DNA of 64,000 nt. Source: Candidatus Obscuribacterales bacterium (GTDB lineage Bacteria; Cyanobacteriota; Vampirovibrionia; Obscuribacterales; Obscuribacteraceae). The stretch lies in NCBI GenBank assembly GCA_019637435.1, contig JAHBVO010000002.1, positions 907,519-971,518 of the forward strand, read 5' to 3'. The stretch's first letter is position 1; every line of letters starts with the position of its first letter. The translations under genes were made by a program, and so were the position numbers. This document shows positions 17,224 to 26,020 of the stretch, one piece after another. The notes under the pieces are model-generated. The model searched no databases and was not told the origin of the DNA. It saw only the letters and a program-made list of their open reading frames with translations.

Positions 17224-17994
17224 CTAAAGGTCGAACAGGCTGTCGTCGAGACCGACGTTCTCCTTCAAATTGTCGAAGAAAGTGACTGAAATCAGTGAGC
17301 CGTCTTTGAAAACATCCCATTCGACAGGCAAGTTGTTTCTTGGATTCAGGAAAATTCGGTCGGTAACTTGATCGAAATCGCCTTCGACAATTTCGACGAC
17401 TTTGACCGCCCCTTTCCATCGGTTGCTCGTTAAGCTCTCGCTACCCAGTCGCGCCTTCGCACTTCCTTTGCGCAAGCGGGCTTTGACACTTGCGAATAAA
17501 CTGGGAATGTCACTTGCGACTACACTGTTTCCATTAGGCAGTTGCAACATGCGGGAGTCCGGCTGCAGCGACATTTTCATGAACTTCAGCATGCCGCCAC
17601 CGCGAGCCTCGACGCTGCCATCTTCCTTTCTCACGACCACAGCGCCGTTATTTACCGAGCCTTTGGTGACTTCGACGCGAACCCGCTTGTTTTTCTTGTA
17701 GAAAAATTTGCCGTTACCATCTTTCAACTTGTCGCGCATTTGACCAGTCAAGCGGGTCTCTACGGTGTAATCGTTCAACGAGTTGGCGGTGCTGTGGGCA
17801 TTGTCGATAAAAGCCTGGCCGTTGGTCCACTTCATGTCGGCAACCAGATCTTTGGTTGCGCGGGCATGTTCTTCCAAGACCGGAAATAGCGCGCTTTCGG
17901 CAGGAGCCGCGAGCAGTGACGTCAGGCAAAGAGCGATAAGAAAGGACAACTCGCCGCGCTTTACTTGATATTTAGGCTTCGCGTCAATTTTCAA
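17224..17994 (-). CDS. Exported LolA/LolB-fold-like protein
   Basis: About 256 aa if started at TTG 17994, which places the signal peptide (ELSFLIALCLTSLLAAPAESA) at a normal distance from the start; the frame extends to TTG 18084, but those 30 residues look non-coding. The mature chain is beta-rich with SLNDYTVETRLTGQMRDKL, KKNKRVRVEVTKGS, FMKMSLQPDSRMLQLPNG, VVEIVEGDFDQVTDRIFLNPRNNLPVEWDVF and FFDNLKENVGLDDSLF. The last two are in the style of LolA-like and DUF1571-like outer-membrane-lipoprotein-sorting folds. The call rests on fold pattern, not on a diagnostic motif. Confidence 0.6.
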   Translation of the reverse strand: MKIDAKPKYQVKRGELSFLIALCLTSLLAAPAESALFPVLEEHARATKDLVADMKWTNGQAFIDNAHSTANSLNDYTVETRLTGQMRDKLKDGNGKFFYKKNKRVRVEVTKGSVNNGAVVVRKEDGSVEARGGGMLKFMKMSLQPDSRMLQLPNGNSVVASDIPSLFASVKARLRKGSAKARLGSESLTSNRWKGAVKVVEIVEGDFDQVTDRIFLNPRNNLPVEWDVFKDGSLISVTFFDNLKENVGLDDSLFDL

Positions 17995-18232
17995 CGTTGT
18001 GTTACTCAAATTCACTGGTTTTACGTCCGGGAGGACCGTAAGTGTCGCTGCGTTGTTTTTTTTCAGATATGGAACGCAAGTCAAGATCTTATCTCAACTG
18101 GACCCGCGATGATCGTTAACAGACCTCGTTCTTAATATGGCAAAACGTATAAATAGACGGGATTCAGGCGAGATTTTATGAGTTTAACTTTGCTATGATC
18201 TGAACTTCATATTGGTGTGGAGGACGCTGCTC

Positions 18233-19336
18233 ATGGCGCTCAATCATTACGTATCTCTTGGGAATTCAGGTCTTCGTGTCAGTCCCTTCTGCTTGGGAAC
18301 AATGACGTTCGGGGAAGATTGGGGCTGGGGGTCCAGCGAAAAGGAATCGTTTCAGATTTTGCATCGTTATGTTGAGCAGGGCGGAAATTTCATCGATACC
18401 GCCAACTTTTACACTAAAGGTCACTCTGAGAAGATTATCGGTGATTACCTGGATGAAACGCGCAGGCGCGATCAGATTGTTCTCGCTACCAAGTTTTTCA
18501 GCAACATGTATACAGGCGATCCTAACGGCGGCGGAGCAAGTCGCAAGTCGATCATGTCGGCTTGTGAGAATTCGCTCAAGCGCTTAAGAACCGATTACAT
18601 CGATCTCTATTGGCTTCACTGCTGGGATCGCTTCACTCCGATCGAGGAGACGATGAGCGCTTTAAACGATCTGGTCACGCAAGGCAAAGTCCGTTACATC
18701 GGATTCTCCGACACTCCTGCATGGAAAACCGCACAGGCTCAAACGCTCGCAAAGATGCGCGGTTGGGCTCCATTGATCGCTCTTCAGGTTGAATACAGTT
18801 TGCTTGAAAGGACGGTCGAGGGTGAGCTCATCCCGATGGCTCTGGAGATGGGATTGGGTGTGACGCCGTGGTCTCCACTCAAGCAGGGCATTTTGACAGG
18901 GAAGTATAAACGCGAAGACGCCGGCAAGGAAGCGCCCGGCAGAGGTGACTGGGTGACCAATTTCCTCAATGAGAAAACTTACGATCTAGTCGATGAGCTT
19001 AACGCCATCGCCAAACAACTTGATTCAACCGCCGCTCGGGTTGCGCTGGCTTGGCTTCAGTCGAAAGCTGGTGTTACATCCAGTATCATCGGCGCGCGTA
19101 CGATTAAGCAGCTTGATGAGAACATCGCAGCTCTTGAATTGAAACTCGCGGCTGAACATATTGCGAAGTTGGATGAGCTTTCGAAGCCGAAACTTAATTT
19201 CCCGTACGACTTTATCGCGAACGCCGGACCGTTCGGTTACGGTGGTGCCACCATCAATGGTGAATCCTTCGCTCCCAATCCGCTTGCTCCGAAAGGCGAT
19301 GCGAAGCGCTACGAGGAGTTGCTCGCAACGGTGTAA
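18233..19336 (+). CDS. Aldo/keto reductase
   Basis: 367 aa from ATG 18233, with GGAGGA nine bases upstream; an in-frame GTG at 18212 lies before that site. It is an NADPH-type TIM-barrel oxidoreductase. The catalytic tetrad is present: Asp in FIDTANFYTKG, Tyr in the same block, Lys in VLATKFF and His in LYWLHCWD. The cofactor-binding end SSIIGARTIKQLDENI is typical. The start GNSGLRVSPFCLGTMTFG and the overall length place it with the larger AKRs acting on aldehydes and sugars. Substrate not predictable. A glycosyltransferase-like membrane gene follows after 20 bases. Confidence 0.93.
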   Translation: MALNHYVSLGNSGLRVSPFCLGTMTFGEDWGWGSSEKESFQILHRYVEQGGNFIDTANFYTKGHSEKIIGDYLDETRRRDQIVLATKFFSNMYTGDPNGGGASRKSIMSACENSLKRLRTDYIDLYWLHCWDRFTPIEETMSALNDLVTQGKVRYIGFSDTPAWKTAQAQTLAKMRGWAPLIALQVEYSLLERTVEGELIPMALEMGLGVTPWSPLKQGILTGKYKREDAGKEAPGRGDWVTNFLNEKTYDLVDELNAIAKQLDSTAARVALAWLQSKAGVTSSIIGARTIKQLDENIAALELKLAAEHIAKLDELSKPKLNFPYDFIANAGPFGYGGATINGESFAPNPLAPKGDAKRYEELLATV

Positions 19337-19356
19337 ACCCTGCGAGTCGCTCGGAC

Positions 19357-21768
19357 ATGCTACCAAACTCGCAAGAAGATACACGACAGTATCCTGAAGA
19401 GTTTCATCAAACATTTTTGGTGACTGGGATTCAGTTGCTACTTCTTGCGCTGTTGTCGGTGCTGGCCTATTACTCGACGCTGAACAACTACTTTCTCAAT
19501 ACGGATTTTGCTCACATTCAATACGCCAGTTCGGCTCTTCAAAAGCCGGAGCTGTTTCCACATGAATTTGCGTCATCTTGGCTTGGTGCATCGGATTACG
19601 AATTGTTCTATCGGCCCCTTCCCCTGTTTCTGCTTGCCTTTAACTTCTTAACGTTTGGGGTTTCTCCATTCGGATATCACATCACCAGTCTTGCCTTGCA
19701 CGTGGGGACGATTTGGTGCGTGTATTTTTTTTCGAGAGAACTTTTTCAATGGATGAGAAGCGGATTTCGTCGCGACGACGTCTCCGGTGCGAAAACGCAA
19801 TTACAGTTTTGCCGGGCCAGTGACGTTTACACGGCGTTCCTCTGCGCTGCATTGTTCTCGGTCTTTCCAGTCGGAGCCGAAGCCATAGTCTGGTTGGGCG
19901 GCCGACCGGATTGCGCCGCTGGTTTGTTTTTCGTCCTTACTCTTCTGCTCTGGATGCGCGAACATAGAGTCGACGGGTGGCAAACTGGGCTTGCGTCAAT
20001 GGTAGCGTATGCGGTGGCGCTGCTGTTCAAAGAAGTTGCCGTTTCGCTAATTCTCTTACTGCCTGCTTTATGCATGTTGAAACCCGCATCTTGGAAGGAA
20101 AAACTTTCCTCGGTTTTACCATCATGTTGGAAACTGTTCGCAGTTTTTCTTGTTTACCTGCTGGTTCGCTGGTTGGCACTAGGCACCATATGGGGCGGCT
20201 ATAAGGGCGCGTTCTGGCAGATCTTTAGTCTGGATGTTTCACTCAGGCAATGGGCGAGTATCGAACGCCTGAGAATGCTTTTTGTCCCGCTTAATCCGGA
20301 TCTGAATTTCGTCTTTCCAATGCCTTTAATTTTCGCAATGCTTTATGGCGCGTTAGCAGTCTCACTGCTCAGCCGTTTCAAACAACTGCGTGCAATGACT
20401 GGACTTATTTGCTTTTGCTTGTTTTGGTTTGTCGTGAGTTTGCTGCCTGAATTGAAAACGGCGGCGCTGACTCACAGCTTCGCCAGCAGTCGAAGTTTTT
20501 ACATCCCAAGTGTTCCATTCTGTCTGCTCATCGCATTGCTGGTAACGCAGCCTGCGATAAAACCAGTTCCCGGTCGTAGTTGGAGAGCGGCAGCGTCGGC
20601 TATCTGCGGAGCTGGTTTCATCATCTGTTTCTTTGTCTGCGATCTTGCGAATAATCAAGCCTGGAATGCGGCTTCTCAAGCAACTCGGTCTCTGCAATTA
20701 CAACTCGCCAGGATGATCGCTGATACACCGGAAGAGCTGAAGGTGGCGGTGTTGAACCCGCCCCTAAATATTAATGGACCTTATGGTTTAAACCAGGCTT
20801 TGCTACCGGTTACGCAGAACGAGCCGTTCATGCCCAATTCTAACTACCATCGAGTGCAAATTCTGGATCGCGAGCACTTTACGGAGCGCGATGCCAATCT
20901 GATTAATGCGACGGCACTTCGGCAGTATTTGCTTTCCTTTTGCGTCGTTACGAAGTGGGAGCCGGAGACTCTCAAATTGTCGCGCGTTCAGCTGATACCG
21001 GATGCGATGCCATTGAGTTCGCACAATTTGATTGTGAGTCAGCTTGACGATAGTTCCACACCTTCCTCCTACGAGATCTTGATTGATCCTTCGTTGATAC
21101 CTCTGTCTTGTGAAGCGATAGAGATCCGCTTCTCCTGCGAGGGAACCAGGGAAGGCGGCTATGCTACCCTCTCATGGGGCGAGAATTGGAAACGGACCGC
21201 AAGTGATGTTTACGAAACGTCGGCATACTCAGATGTGATTGGCGATGCGAAACTCCACACGTACCGTTTCGCCCTGGCAGAGCAGGTTGGCTGGTATTTA
21301 CGGCCTTCAGTTGATAAATTGCATCTTCAAATACGAAACGTCAAAGCCATCAAAGATCTGACTGTGCGGCTTGCCAGTGACGCCGACTACGTGCCGCGTT
21401 TGCGCCCCGATAATCGCTATTTGAGCCAATCTCCTACGGGTCTTATTGCGCGTGGAGACGAGGCTGTTTTTATCTGTGATACCGAGGTTGATGGCGCGGA
21501 AGGTTTGGTAATCGAGTTGTCAAAACCGAATGAATGCTTTGAGACTTATAGGAGAACGTATCGGGAGACGGAAGTTTCGTCGCGTGCTTTGAAGAGGTGG
21601 ACCGCGGGCGAGACCAGTTCGACTTTCCGAATTCCAACCGCCGACCTAATGCCGGGGACTTATTCAGTCCGCGCTGCGTCTTTGGATGGAAAGCGGTTGA
21701 TTGTGGGAGCGTTCAGCGACCCGGTGGTATTCCGTGTGGGTGGGAACGAGCCGATGGGGTCACGCTAG
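19357..21768 (+). CDS. Multi-spanning GT-C type glycosyltransferase-like membrane protein
   Basis: 803 aa. Residues about 20-440 contain about ten hydrophobic helices, with the first large loop reading NYFLNTDFAHIQYASSALQKP and ELFYRPLPLFLLAFNFLTFG, the arrangement of GT-C (PMT/ArnT-like) enzymes in which an acidic residue in the first loop is catalytic. Further helices carry FPVGAEAIVWLGGRPDCAAG. From about residue 450 the protein becomes soluble and beta-rich, ending in an Ig-like stretch (MPGTYSVRAASLDGKRLIVGAF). A lipid-linked sugar donor would be expected by analogy. The acceptor is unknown. Confidence is moderate because no short signature is diagnostic. Confidence 0.65.
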   Translation: MLPNSQEDTRQYPEEFHQTFLVTGIQLLLLALLSVLAYYSTLNNYFLNTDFAHIQYASSALQKPELFPHEFASSWLGASDYELFYRPLPLFLLAFNFLTFGVSPFGYHITSLALHVGTIWCVYFFSRELFQWMRSGFRRDDVSGAKTQLQFCRASDVYTAFLCAALFSVFPVGAEAIVWLGGRPDCAAGLFFVLTLLLWMREHRVDGWQTGLASMVAYAVALLFKEVAVSLILLLPALCMLKPASWKEKLSSVLPSCWKLFAVFLVYLLVRWLALGTIWGGYKGAFWQIFSLDVSLRQWASIERLRMLFVPLNPDLNFVFPMPLIFAMLYGALAVSLLSRFKQLRAMTGLICFCLFWFVVSLLPELKTAALTHSFASSRSFYIPSVPFCLLIALLVTQPAIKPVPGRSWRAAASAICGAGFIICFFVCDLANNQAWNAASQATRSLQLQLARMIADTPEELKVAVLNPPLNINGPYGLNQALLPVTQNEPFMPNSNYHRVQILDREHFTERDANLINATALRQYLLSFCVVTKWEPETLKLSRVQLIPDAMPLSSHNLIVSQLDDSSTPSSYEILIDPSLIPLSCEAIEIRFSCEGTREGGYATLSWGENWKRTASDVYETSAYSDVIGDAKLHTYRFALAEQVGWYLRPSVDKLHLQIRNVKAIKDLTVRLASDADYVPRLRPDNRYLSQSPTGLIARGDEAVFICDTEVDGAEGLVIELSKPNECFETYRRTYRETEVSSRALKRWTAGETSSTFRIPTADLMPGTYSVRAASLDGKRLIVGAFSDPVVFRVGGNEPMGSR

Positions 21769-21919
21769 TTCCTGTGGATACGGGTGTCATTAGCCTCTGT
21801 GTAGGGACGCTTTAGAACTGCTTGCCTACCCCATAATATAAGCGGGAATGAAACTGAAAACGGTTTCCAGTTCTATAAAATAGGACGTTTTGTGTTTGGA
21901 ACCACAATTAATGTACACA

Positions 21920-21939
21920 ATTACACGATCTGGTGTAAT
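21920..21939. promoter_or_regulatory. Candidate ArsR/SmtB operator
   Basis: Perfect inverted repeat ATTACAC-gatctg-GTGTAAT, 33 to 52 bases upstream of the metal-sensor start. Size and AT-rich dyad style fit ArsR/SmtB-family operators. Likely site of autorepression of the sensor and the downstream cysteine-rich gene. Confidence 0.55.
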
Positions 21940-21971
21940 AATGAAATTGGTGACTCAATTGCCCGAAATAA

Positions 21972-22397
21972 ATGGAGTATCAGGTGACCAGTTCGAGCGT
22001 AGACAAGAGTGAGGTTCGGCAACAATGTTGTCCAACTGAATTTGTCTTTCCGGACGAAGCTCCCCTCTCTGACAGAGACGCTTCGGAATTGGAAGACTTG
22101 TTCAAAATCCTCGCCAATGACACTCGGCTGAAACTTCTGCACACACTGGCGCTCGCGAAAGAAATGTGCGTTTGCGACCTTGCCGTATCTCTCGGCATGA
22201 AACCGCAGGCCGTATCAAATCAATTGCAACGCCTTTCGGACCGCGGAATTGTTTCAACCCGTCGCGTTGGCACGAATGTCTACTACAGAGTGATAGACAC
22301 CTGCATCATCGACCTGTTGCATAAAGCAGTGTGCCTGCTTCGTGACAGTGAGGGTAGTCGAGACGGAATAGTCAGCATGGTTCCTCCAGGTGAGTGA
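21972..22397 (+). CDS. ArsR/SmtB-family metal-sensing repressor
   Basis: 141 aa from ATG 21972; GTG 21984 has GGAG at better spacing and is an equal candidate. Winged helix-turn-helix: LFKILANDTRLKLLHTLA, the metal-site helix KEMCVCDLA (C66, C68), recognition helix LGMKPQAVSNQLQRLSDRGIV and wing TRRVGTNVYYRV. Two further cysteines (C19, C20) lie in the N-terminal arm; an N-terminal Cys pair plus CxC is the arrangement of CadC-type alpha3N sites for soft metals such as Cd, Pb, Bi. DTC...H...C (D109, C111, H117, C121) could form the second, alpha5-type site. Apo-protein should bind the dyad upstream and release on metal. The next gene encodes a metallothionein-like protein 31 bases downstream. 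Confidence 0.9.
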   Translation: MEYQVTSSSVDKSEVRQQCCPTEFVFPDEAPLSDRDASELEDLFKILANDTRLKLLHTLALAKEMCVCDLAVSLGMKPQAVSNQLQRLSDRGIVSTRRVGTNVYYRVIDTCIIDLLHKAVCLLRDSEGSRDGIVSMVPPGE

Positions 22398-22428
22398 CCG
22401 GCTTTGTTTACTGCAAGTGAGGTTTAAA

Positions 22429-22584
22429 ATGAGCGATAAGAACGAGTGCTGTAAGAAGGAAGATTGTTGTAAGAACTCTGATTGCGCAAAATGCAGCGAC
22501 AAAAGTTGCGGTAAGTGCGCGAATTGCGACTGCTGCTGCGAATGCTGCTCGTGTGAAAACGGCTGCAAAGAGTGTGCGGCCTAA
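22429..22584 (+). CDS. Metallothionein-like cysteine-rich small protein
   Basis: 51 aa from ATG 22429, with GAGG six bases upstream; the frame opens earlier (22390) but only this start has a ribosome-binding site. Seventeen of 51 residues are Cys (C7, 8, 13, 14, 19, 22, 27, 30, 33, 35, 36, 37, 39, 40, 42, 46, 49), mixed with Lys, Asp, Glu, Asn, Ser and Ala, with no aromatic residue and no His. Motifs CC, CxxC, CxC and CCC abound. That is the composition of metallothioneins, small cytosolic proteins that bind Zn/Cd/Cu clusters. It lacks the aromatic and His residues of cyanobacterial SmtA. It sits directly behind an ArsR/SmtB gene, the smtB-smtA logic, and before a good terminator. Sequence family not recognised. 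Confidence 0.85.
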   Translation: MSDKNECCKKEDCCKNSDCAKCSDKSCGKCANCDCCCECCSCENGCKECAA

Positions 22585-22613
22585 ACGTTCGACAACAAAA
22601 GTCTAATTTTAAG

Positions 22614-22656
22614 AAGCCTGGATTCGCGCCTGCGTGCTGAATTCAGGCTTTTCTTT
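22614..22656 (+). terminator. Intrinsic terminator after the metallothionein-like gene
   Basis: AAGCCTGGATTC (22614-22625) pairs with GAATTCAGGCTT (22639-22650), 11 of 12 matched, loop of 13 bases, followed by TTCTTTCT. It closes the sensor/metallothionein unit. Confidence 0.8.
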
Positions 22657-22747
22657 CTGAATCTCAAAAGTTTTTCGCAGATATAAGTCTATATATCTTT
22701 CTGGCGGGTAAATCTAGATCGAACTCTGGAGATCCAAGGAAGAGCTA

Positions 22748-23728
22748 ATGGCGTTACCGCCGGACGAATTGCCCACCGGACTATCGGCTCGTGAATATCG
22801 ACGTTTGGGAATCAAGTACCTGCTCATGGGAAAGAATGACCAGGCGACGGAGGCTTTCACGCTTGGCTATGAGGAGCCGGAGGAGACACCGAACGGCGAC
22901 AAGCTTGACGAGGAGACTCGGCGGGGCTATCAGCAAGGTGCGAGGATTGGGGCGAACCTAACGAATGCGGTGATGAAACTGCTTCAACAGCAGGCAAGCA
23001 ACGACCACGACGATGCCGATGGAGCAGGCGACTCCAACTCGAAGCAATATCTGGATGACATCCGGGAGCAGCTCACGGCGCTCGGGGTTCCCGAGGATAA
23101 AGTAAGCAAATTTATCGAAGAGTTGGTCGAGGTCGTGTCCGTGGCCGGAGCAGAGGAGCCGCCACCGCGCGTGGTGCCGACTGATTTAACTCCTCGCGAG
23201 TTCTACGAACTTGGAGTTCACTATAAGGAGCTTGGCTGGACAGAACAGGCTCGCGATGCGCTCACATACGCGATCGAAGGAGATGGTGCCGGCGACTGGG
23301 GCGTGAAAGCTAAGAATTTCTTGCAAGCCAGATTGCCCAGATTTCCGGTGCCGCTCATGGCAGAGCAACGAAACATCTCCGGTTACAATCTGATGATGGC
23401 TGGTGACATCGACGGTGCCAAGGAAGTTTTCGAGGCGCTGATCGAAGAATATCCCGACTTTGAATGGCCGCATGGCAATCTTGGTTTTCTCTATCTGGGG
23501 GAAGGAAATATTCTGAAGTCCCAGAAGATTTTGGAAAAGGCACTGTCGCTCAACCCGAATTACTTGAACGGATGGCTGCACCTGGCTCGAGTGCGTGCCC
23601 TGAGTGAGGATTTCTCCGGAGCTTACGACTGTCTGGAGAAGGCTGCTGGGATTCTTCCCGACAATGCTGATGCCGAGAAGCTCTGCGAGTTTATAAAAGA
23701 ACTCGAGTCGGGAGAACGCGGCGCTTAG
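22748..23728 (+). CDS. TPR-containing protein
   Basis: 326 aa from ATG 22748, preceded by AAGGAAGAG. Soluble, acidic. The N-terminal part LSAREYRRLGIKYLLMGKNDQATEAF is TPR-like and is echoed later by LTPREFYELGVHYKELGWTEQARDAL, so the protein looks internally duplicated. The last 120 residues hold three canonical TPRs (NLMMAGDIDGAKEVFEALIEEYP, PHGNLGFLYLGEGNILKSQKILEKALSLNP in register, LARVRALSEDFSGAYDCLEKA). Between them is an acidic spacer. No enzymatic motif; a protein-protein scaffold. It converges on eutA with 10 bases between stops, without functional link. Confidence 0.85.
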   Translation: MALPPDELPTGLSAREYRRLGIKYLLMGKNDQATEAFTLGYEEPEETPNGDKLDEETRRGYQQGARIGANLTNAVMKLLQQQASNDHDDADGAGDSNSKQYLDDIREQLTALGVPEDKVSKFIEELVEVVSVAGAEEPPPRVVPTDLTPREFYELGVHYKELGWTEQARDALTYAIEGDGAGDWGVKAKNFLQARLPRFPVPLMAEQRNISGYNLMMAGDIDGAKEVFEALIEEYPDFEWPHGNLGFLYLGEGNILKSQKILEKALSLNPNYLNGWLHLARVRALSEDFSGAYDCLEKAAGILPDNADAEKLCEFIKELESGERGA

Positions 23729-23738
23729 TTATAGATTT

Positions 23739-25205
23739 CTAGAATTGCTCGTTGGCGAAAATCAAGCTCTTCACCGTGACAGGAATGGATGTGCTACCAG
23801 CCAGCGGTTTCCCGATGTCCAGATAGTCTCCACTCGTGAAGTCGATTCCATCAAGCACTACGAAGTCGCTGTCAGGCAGCCGACCTTTGAGGAGTTGACC
23901 AAGCGCCATGGCTGTGTCACTTTCGACGAGAAATACATATGGAGTTGCTAGCTGAGTGGAAACCAGCGCAGCGGACAGTGCGTCTGCTAGAGCTTTCAGT
24001 GTGGCATAATCTGGAGCGCCTTTAAGTTCTAAAACAATTGCAACCGGTTTGCCACTCGCGCACGATTCCATGATTGAGCTGCCCACTCTTATGGCGGCGG
24101 AAACCGTTTCACGGCTCTCGAGATCGCTTGCCGGCATGGATTGAAATGGCCGCGTTATCGGAATTCCTTTGAGTGGCAGTTTGTCTGTGTTAATACAAAC
24201 GGTGTTACCTGACAGTTGAACCGAGTAACTCCCTGCACCGAGTACGGTGGCACGAACGGGATTTGCCGCGACTCGATAATTCACTTTTCTCGCGTCGAGA
24301 ATTTGTCTTAAACCTTGAGCGAGGAACCAACCGAAGTCCTCGAAAATATACGGATCCTGGTTTCCTGATAAGACGAGTTCCGCTACGCCGCCGCTGAGCC
24401 TGTATTCATCAGCTTCTCTCAAGAATTTTAAGGGAGGAGTCATTAGAAATTTTTCGATGTTGTTTGTTTCACCAGCTTCGCCGAGGGCGGTTCTATTAGT
24501 CACAAAGTCAATAATGAGCTCTGCAGCAAACAATCCAAGTTGTTCAAAGTCATCGTTGACCGACAAGCTTTCGATCAGTTCACGTCCGCTCTGGGAAGCG
24601 CCTGTGAACAAGCCCTGTCTGTTGAAACGGAAACAGCGCCCGCCTATTCGCAAACAGGCTGTTTCCAGCAATACTCCATTGTGAAAAACAGCTATGTTGG
24701 TCGTGCCGCCTCCGACGTCGATGTTGCAGATCGTGTTTCGACTCTTCAGCGAGTGTTGCATCGCCCCGGAGCCTCGTCCGGCAAGCGCGCTTTCCAAGTT
24801 CGGACCGGCGCTGGCAGCTACAAAATCGCCTGCCAGGGATGAGATTTCGTGCAGCACCTGTTCCGCGTTTCGCAGTAGTGCTGTTTCGCCCGTAATGATG
24901 ACCGCACCGCAATTGATATCTTCAGGGCTGAAGCCTGACTTCCTGTACTCTTCTCGAAGCAACTCGGCGACTCCAGCACCGTCTATGGTGCCATCTTCCA
25001 GTAGAGGCGTTAAAAAGATCGGGCTTTCGTATAGTACTTTTCGTTCTCGAATAGCAAGGCGCGGAATCTGTGTGGCGCCCGCCTGATTCTCTAGCAGAAG
25101 TTTGCTGAAAACGAGATGGGTCGATGTGGTGCCAATGTCGATACCTACGCTCGTAAGGCTATTGAGTGAATTCTCCGAATCAGAGCAGTTTCTGAAGTTT
25201 GACAC
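23739..25205 (-). CDS. eutA: Ethanolamine ammonia-lyase reactivating factor EutA
   Basis: 488 aa from GTG 25205, chosen because AGAAGG lies six bases upstream; the longer frame to 25265 would overlap eutC by 86 bases instead of 26. ASKHA-fold chaperone that exchanges damaged adenosylcobalamin on EutBC for intact cofactor using ATP. Seen: phosphate-1 motif VGIDIGTTSTHLVFS, GAVIITGETALLRNAEQ, phosphate-2 motif CNIDVGGGTTNIAVFHNG, and the adenosine-region VRATVLGAGSYSVQLSGNT. Length fits EutA (about 470-490 aa). It is co-transcribed with eutC and divergent from eutB. Confidence 0.93.
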   Translation of the reverse strand: MSNFRNCSDSENSLNSLTSVGIDIGTTSTHLVFSKLLLENQAGATQIPRLAIRERKVLYESPIFLTPLLEDGTIDGAGVAELLREEYRKSGFSPEDINCGAVIITGETALLRNAEQVLHEISSLAGDFVAASAGPNLESALAGRGSGAMQHSLKSRNTICNIDVGGGTTNIAVFHNGVLLETACLRIGGRCFRFNRQGLFTGASQSGRELIESLSVNDDFEQLGLFAAELIIDFVTNRTALGEAGETNNIEKFLMTPPLKFLREADEYRLSGGVAELVLSGNQDPYIFEDFGWFLAQGLRQILDARKVNYRVAANPVRATVLGAGSYSVQLSGNTVCINTDKLPLKGIPITRPFQSMPASDLESRETVSAAIRVGSSIMESCASGKPVAIVLELKGAPDYATLKALADALSAALVSTQLATPYVFLVESDTAMALGQLLKGRLPDSDFVVLDGIDFTSGDYLDIGKPLAGSTSIPVTVKSLIFANEQF

Positions 25206-25917
25206 CGGATACCTTCTTTTCAAGAATGGTCTTTGCCAGATGTACGATATAAGCACCGGCTTCAACCGGTGGCGTGCCGCGACTGTGAATGTTCGAAACG
25301 ACGGTCCGATCAGAGCTTATCGTTTCCGGACCAGGGTTGAGGGTGAGGTATGCACTCATCCCTGCGCCTGACGACAGACCGGGGCGTTCTCCGATCAAAT
25401 TAATCGCGAGCCTCGCGCCCAGAGCGTGGCTTATTTGATCCGCGATCGCGACGCGACCGTATCGCACGATAACCGGTGTTCCGACCGAGATACCCTCAAT
25501 TCTCAAACCGTCTTCAATCATCGGTAACAGGTCTTTGATGTTGGTCTCGACCGCCATCGCCGACAAACCATCGCAAATTACGATTTGAACGTCGTTGTTA
25601 GATGGGCATGAAGAGCGAAGAGTCGACAGCGTTTGCTCGTCAGTTTTCTTTCCCATCGGAGGATTGAGAACAAATTCGTGTCTACTTCCGACCAGCGACT
25701 GAATTACAGGAAAAGAGTTTGGATTGGCGAAATTTTCAATGAACAAGTCGCTCAACTCGCTATGTACAGCATCTCTGGCCGTTGCATGGTCGTGTCTGAA
25801 ACTTATCCACGTCGATGTTTTGGGGCGTTCGCCTGATCGTCCAACGGCAATTCGAGCGGGCGTTGACTGTTTCATCGCCGCCAATTCCAATTCCGCTTTT
25901 TCGTTGCTTTGCGTCAT
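25180..25917 (-). CDS. eutC: Ethanolamine ammonia-lyase small subunit EutC
   Basis: 245 aa. The small subunit forms the cobalamin-binding interface of EutBC, which converts ethanolamine to acetaldehyde and ammonia. Marks: TPARIAVGRSGERPKTSTW, FRHDHATARDAVHSEL, VQIVICDGLSAMAV, YGRVAIADQISHALGARLAINLIGERPG in pieces, the GERPGLSS loop and MSAYLTLNPG. Length is slightly under that of enteric EutC (about 295 aa) because the N-terminal extension is short. It overlaps eutA by 26 bases. Its start is 103 bases from the divergent eutB start, so a shared regulatory region is likely. Confidence 0.95.
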   Translation of the reverse strand: MTQSNEKAELELAAMKQSTPARIAVGRSGERPKTSTWISFRHDHATARDAVHSELSDLFIENFANPNSFPVIQSLVGSRHEFVLNPPMGKKTDEQTLSTLRSSCPSNNDVQIVICDGLSAMAVETNIKDLLPMIEDGLRIEGISVGTPVIVRYGRVAIADQISHALGARLAINLIGERPGLSSGAGMSAYLTLNPGPETISSDRTVVSNIHSRGTPPVEAGAYIVHLAKTILEKKVSGVKLQKLL

Positions 25918-26020
25918 CTTTAGTGCTTTCCGCGGTGAAACGCCCTGCGCTTCGAAAAGAACAGACCATAGGGTACACTATAGAACGCGTTTTTGATCGC
26001 CCCGCGCGAAGGACTGTGGA

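Noticed and set aside
22390-22568. 64-aa start for the Cys-rich protein and a 104-aa antisense frame rich in Gln/Ser
   Set aside because: The extra 13 residues precede the ribosome-binding site; the antisense frame is the complement of Cys codons.
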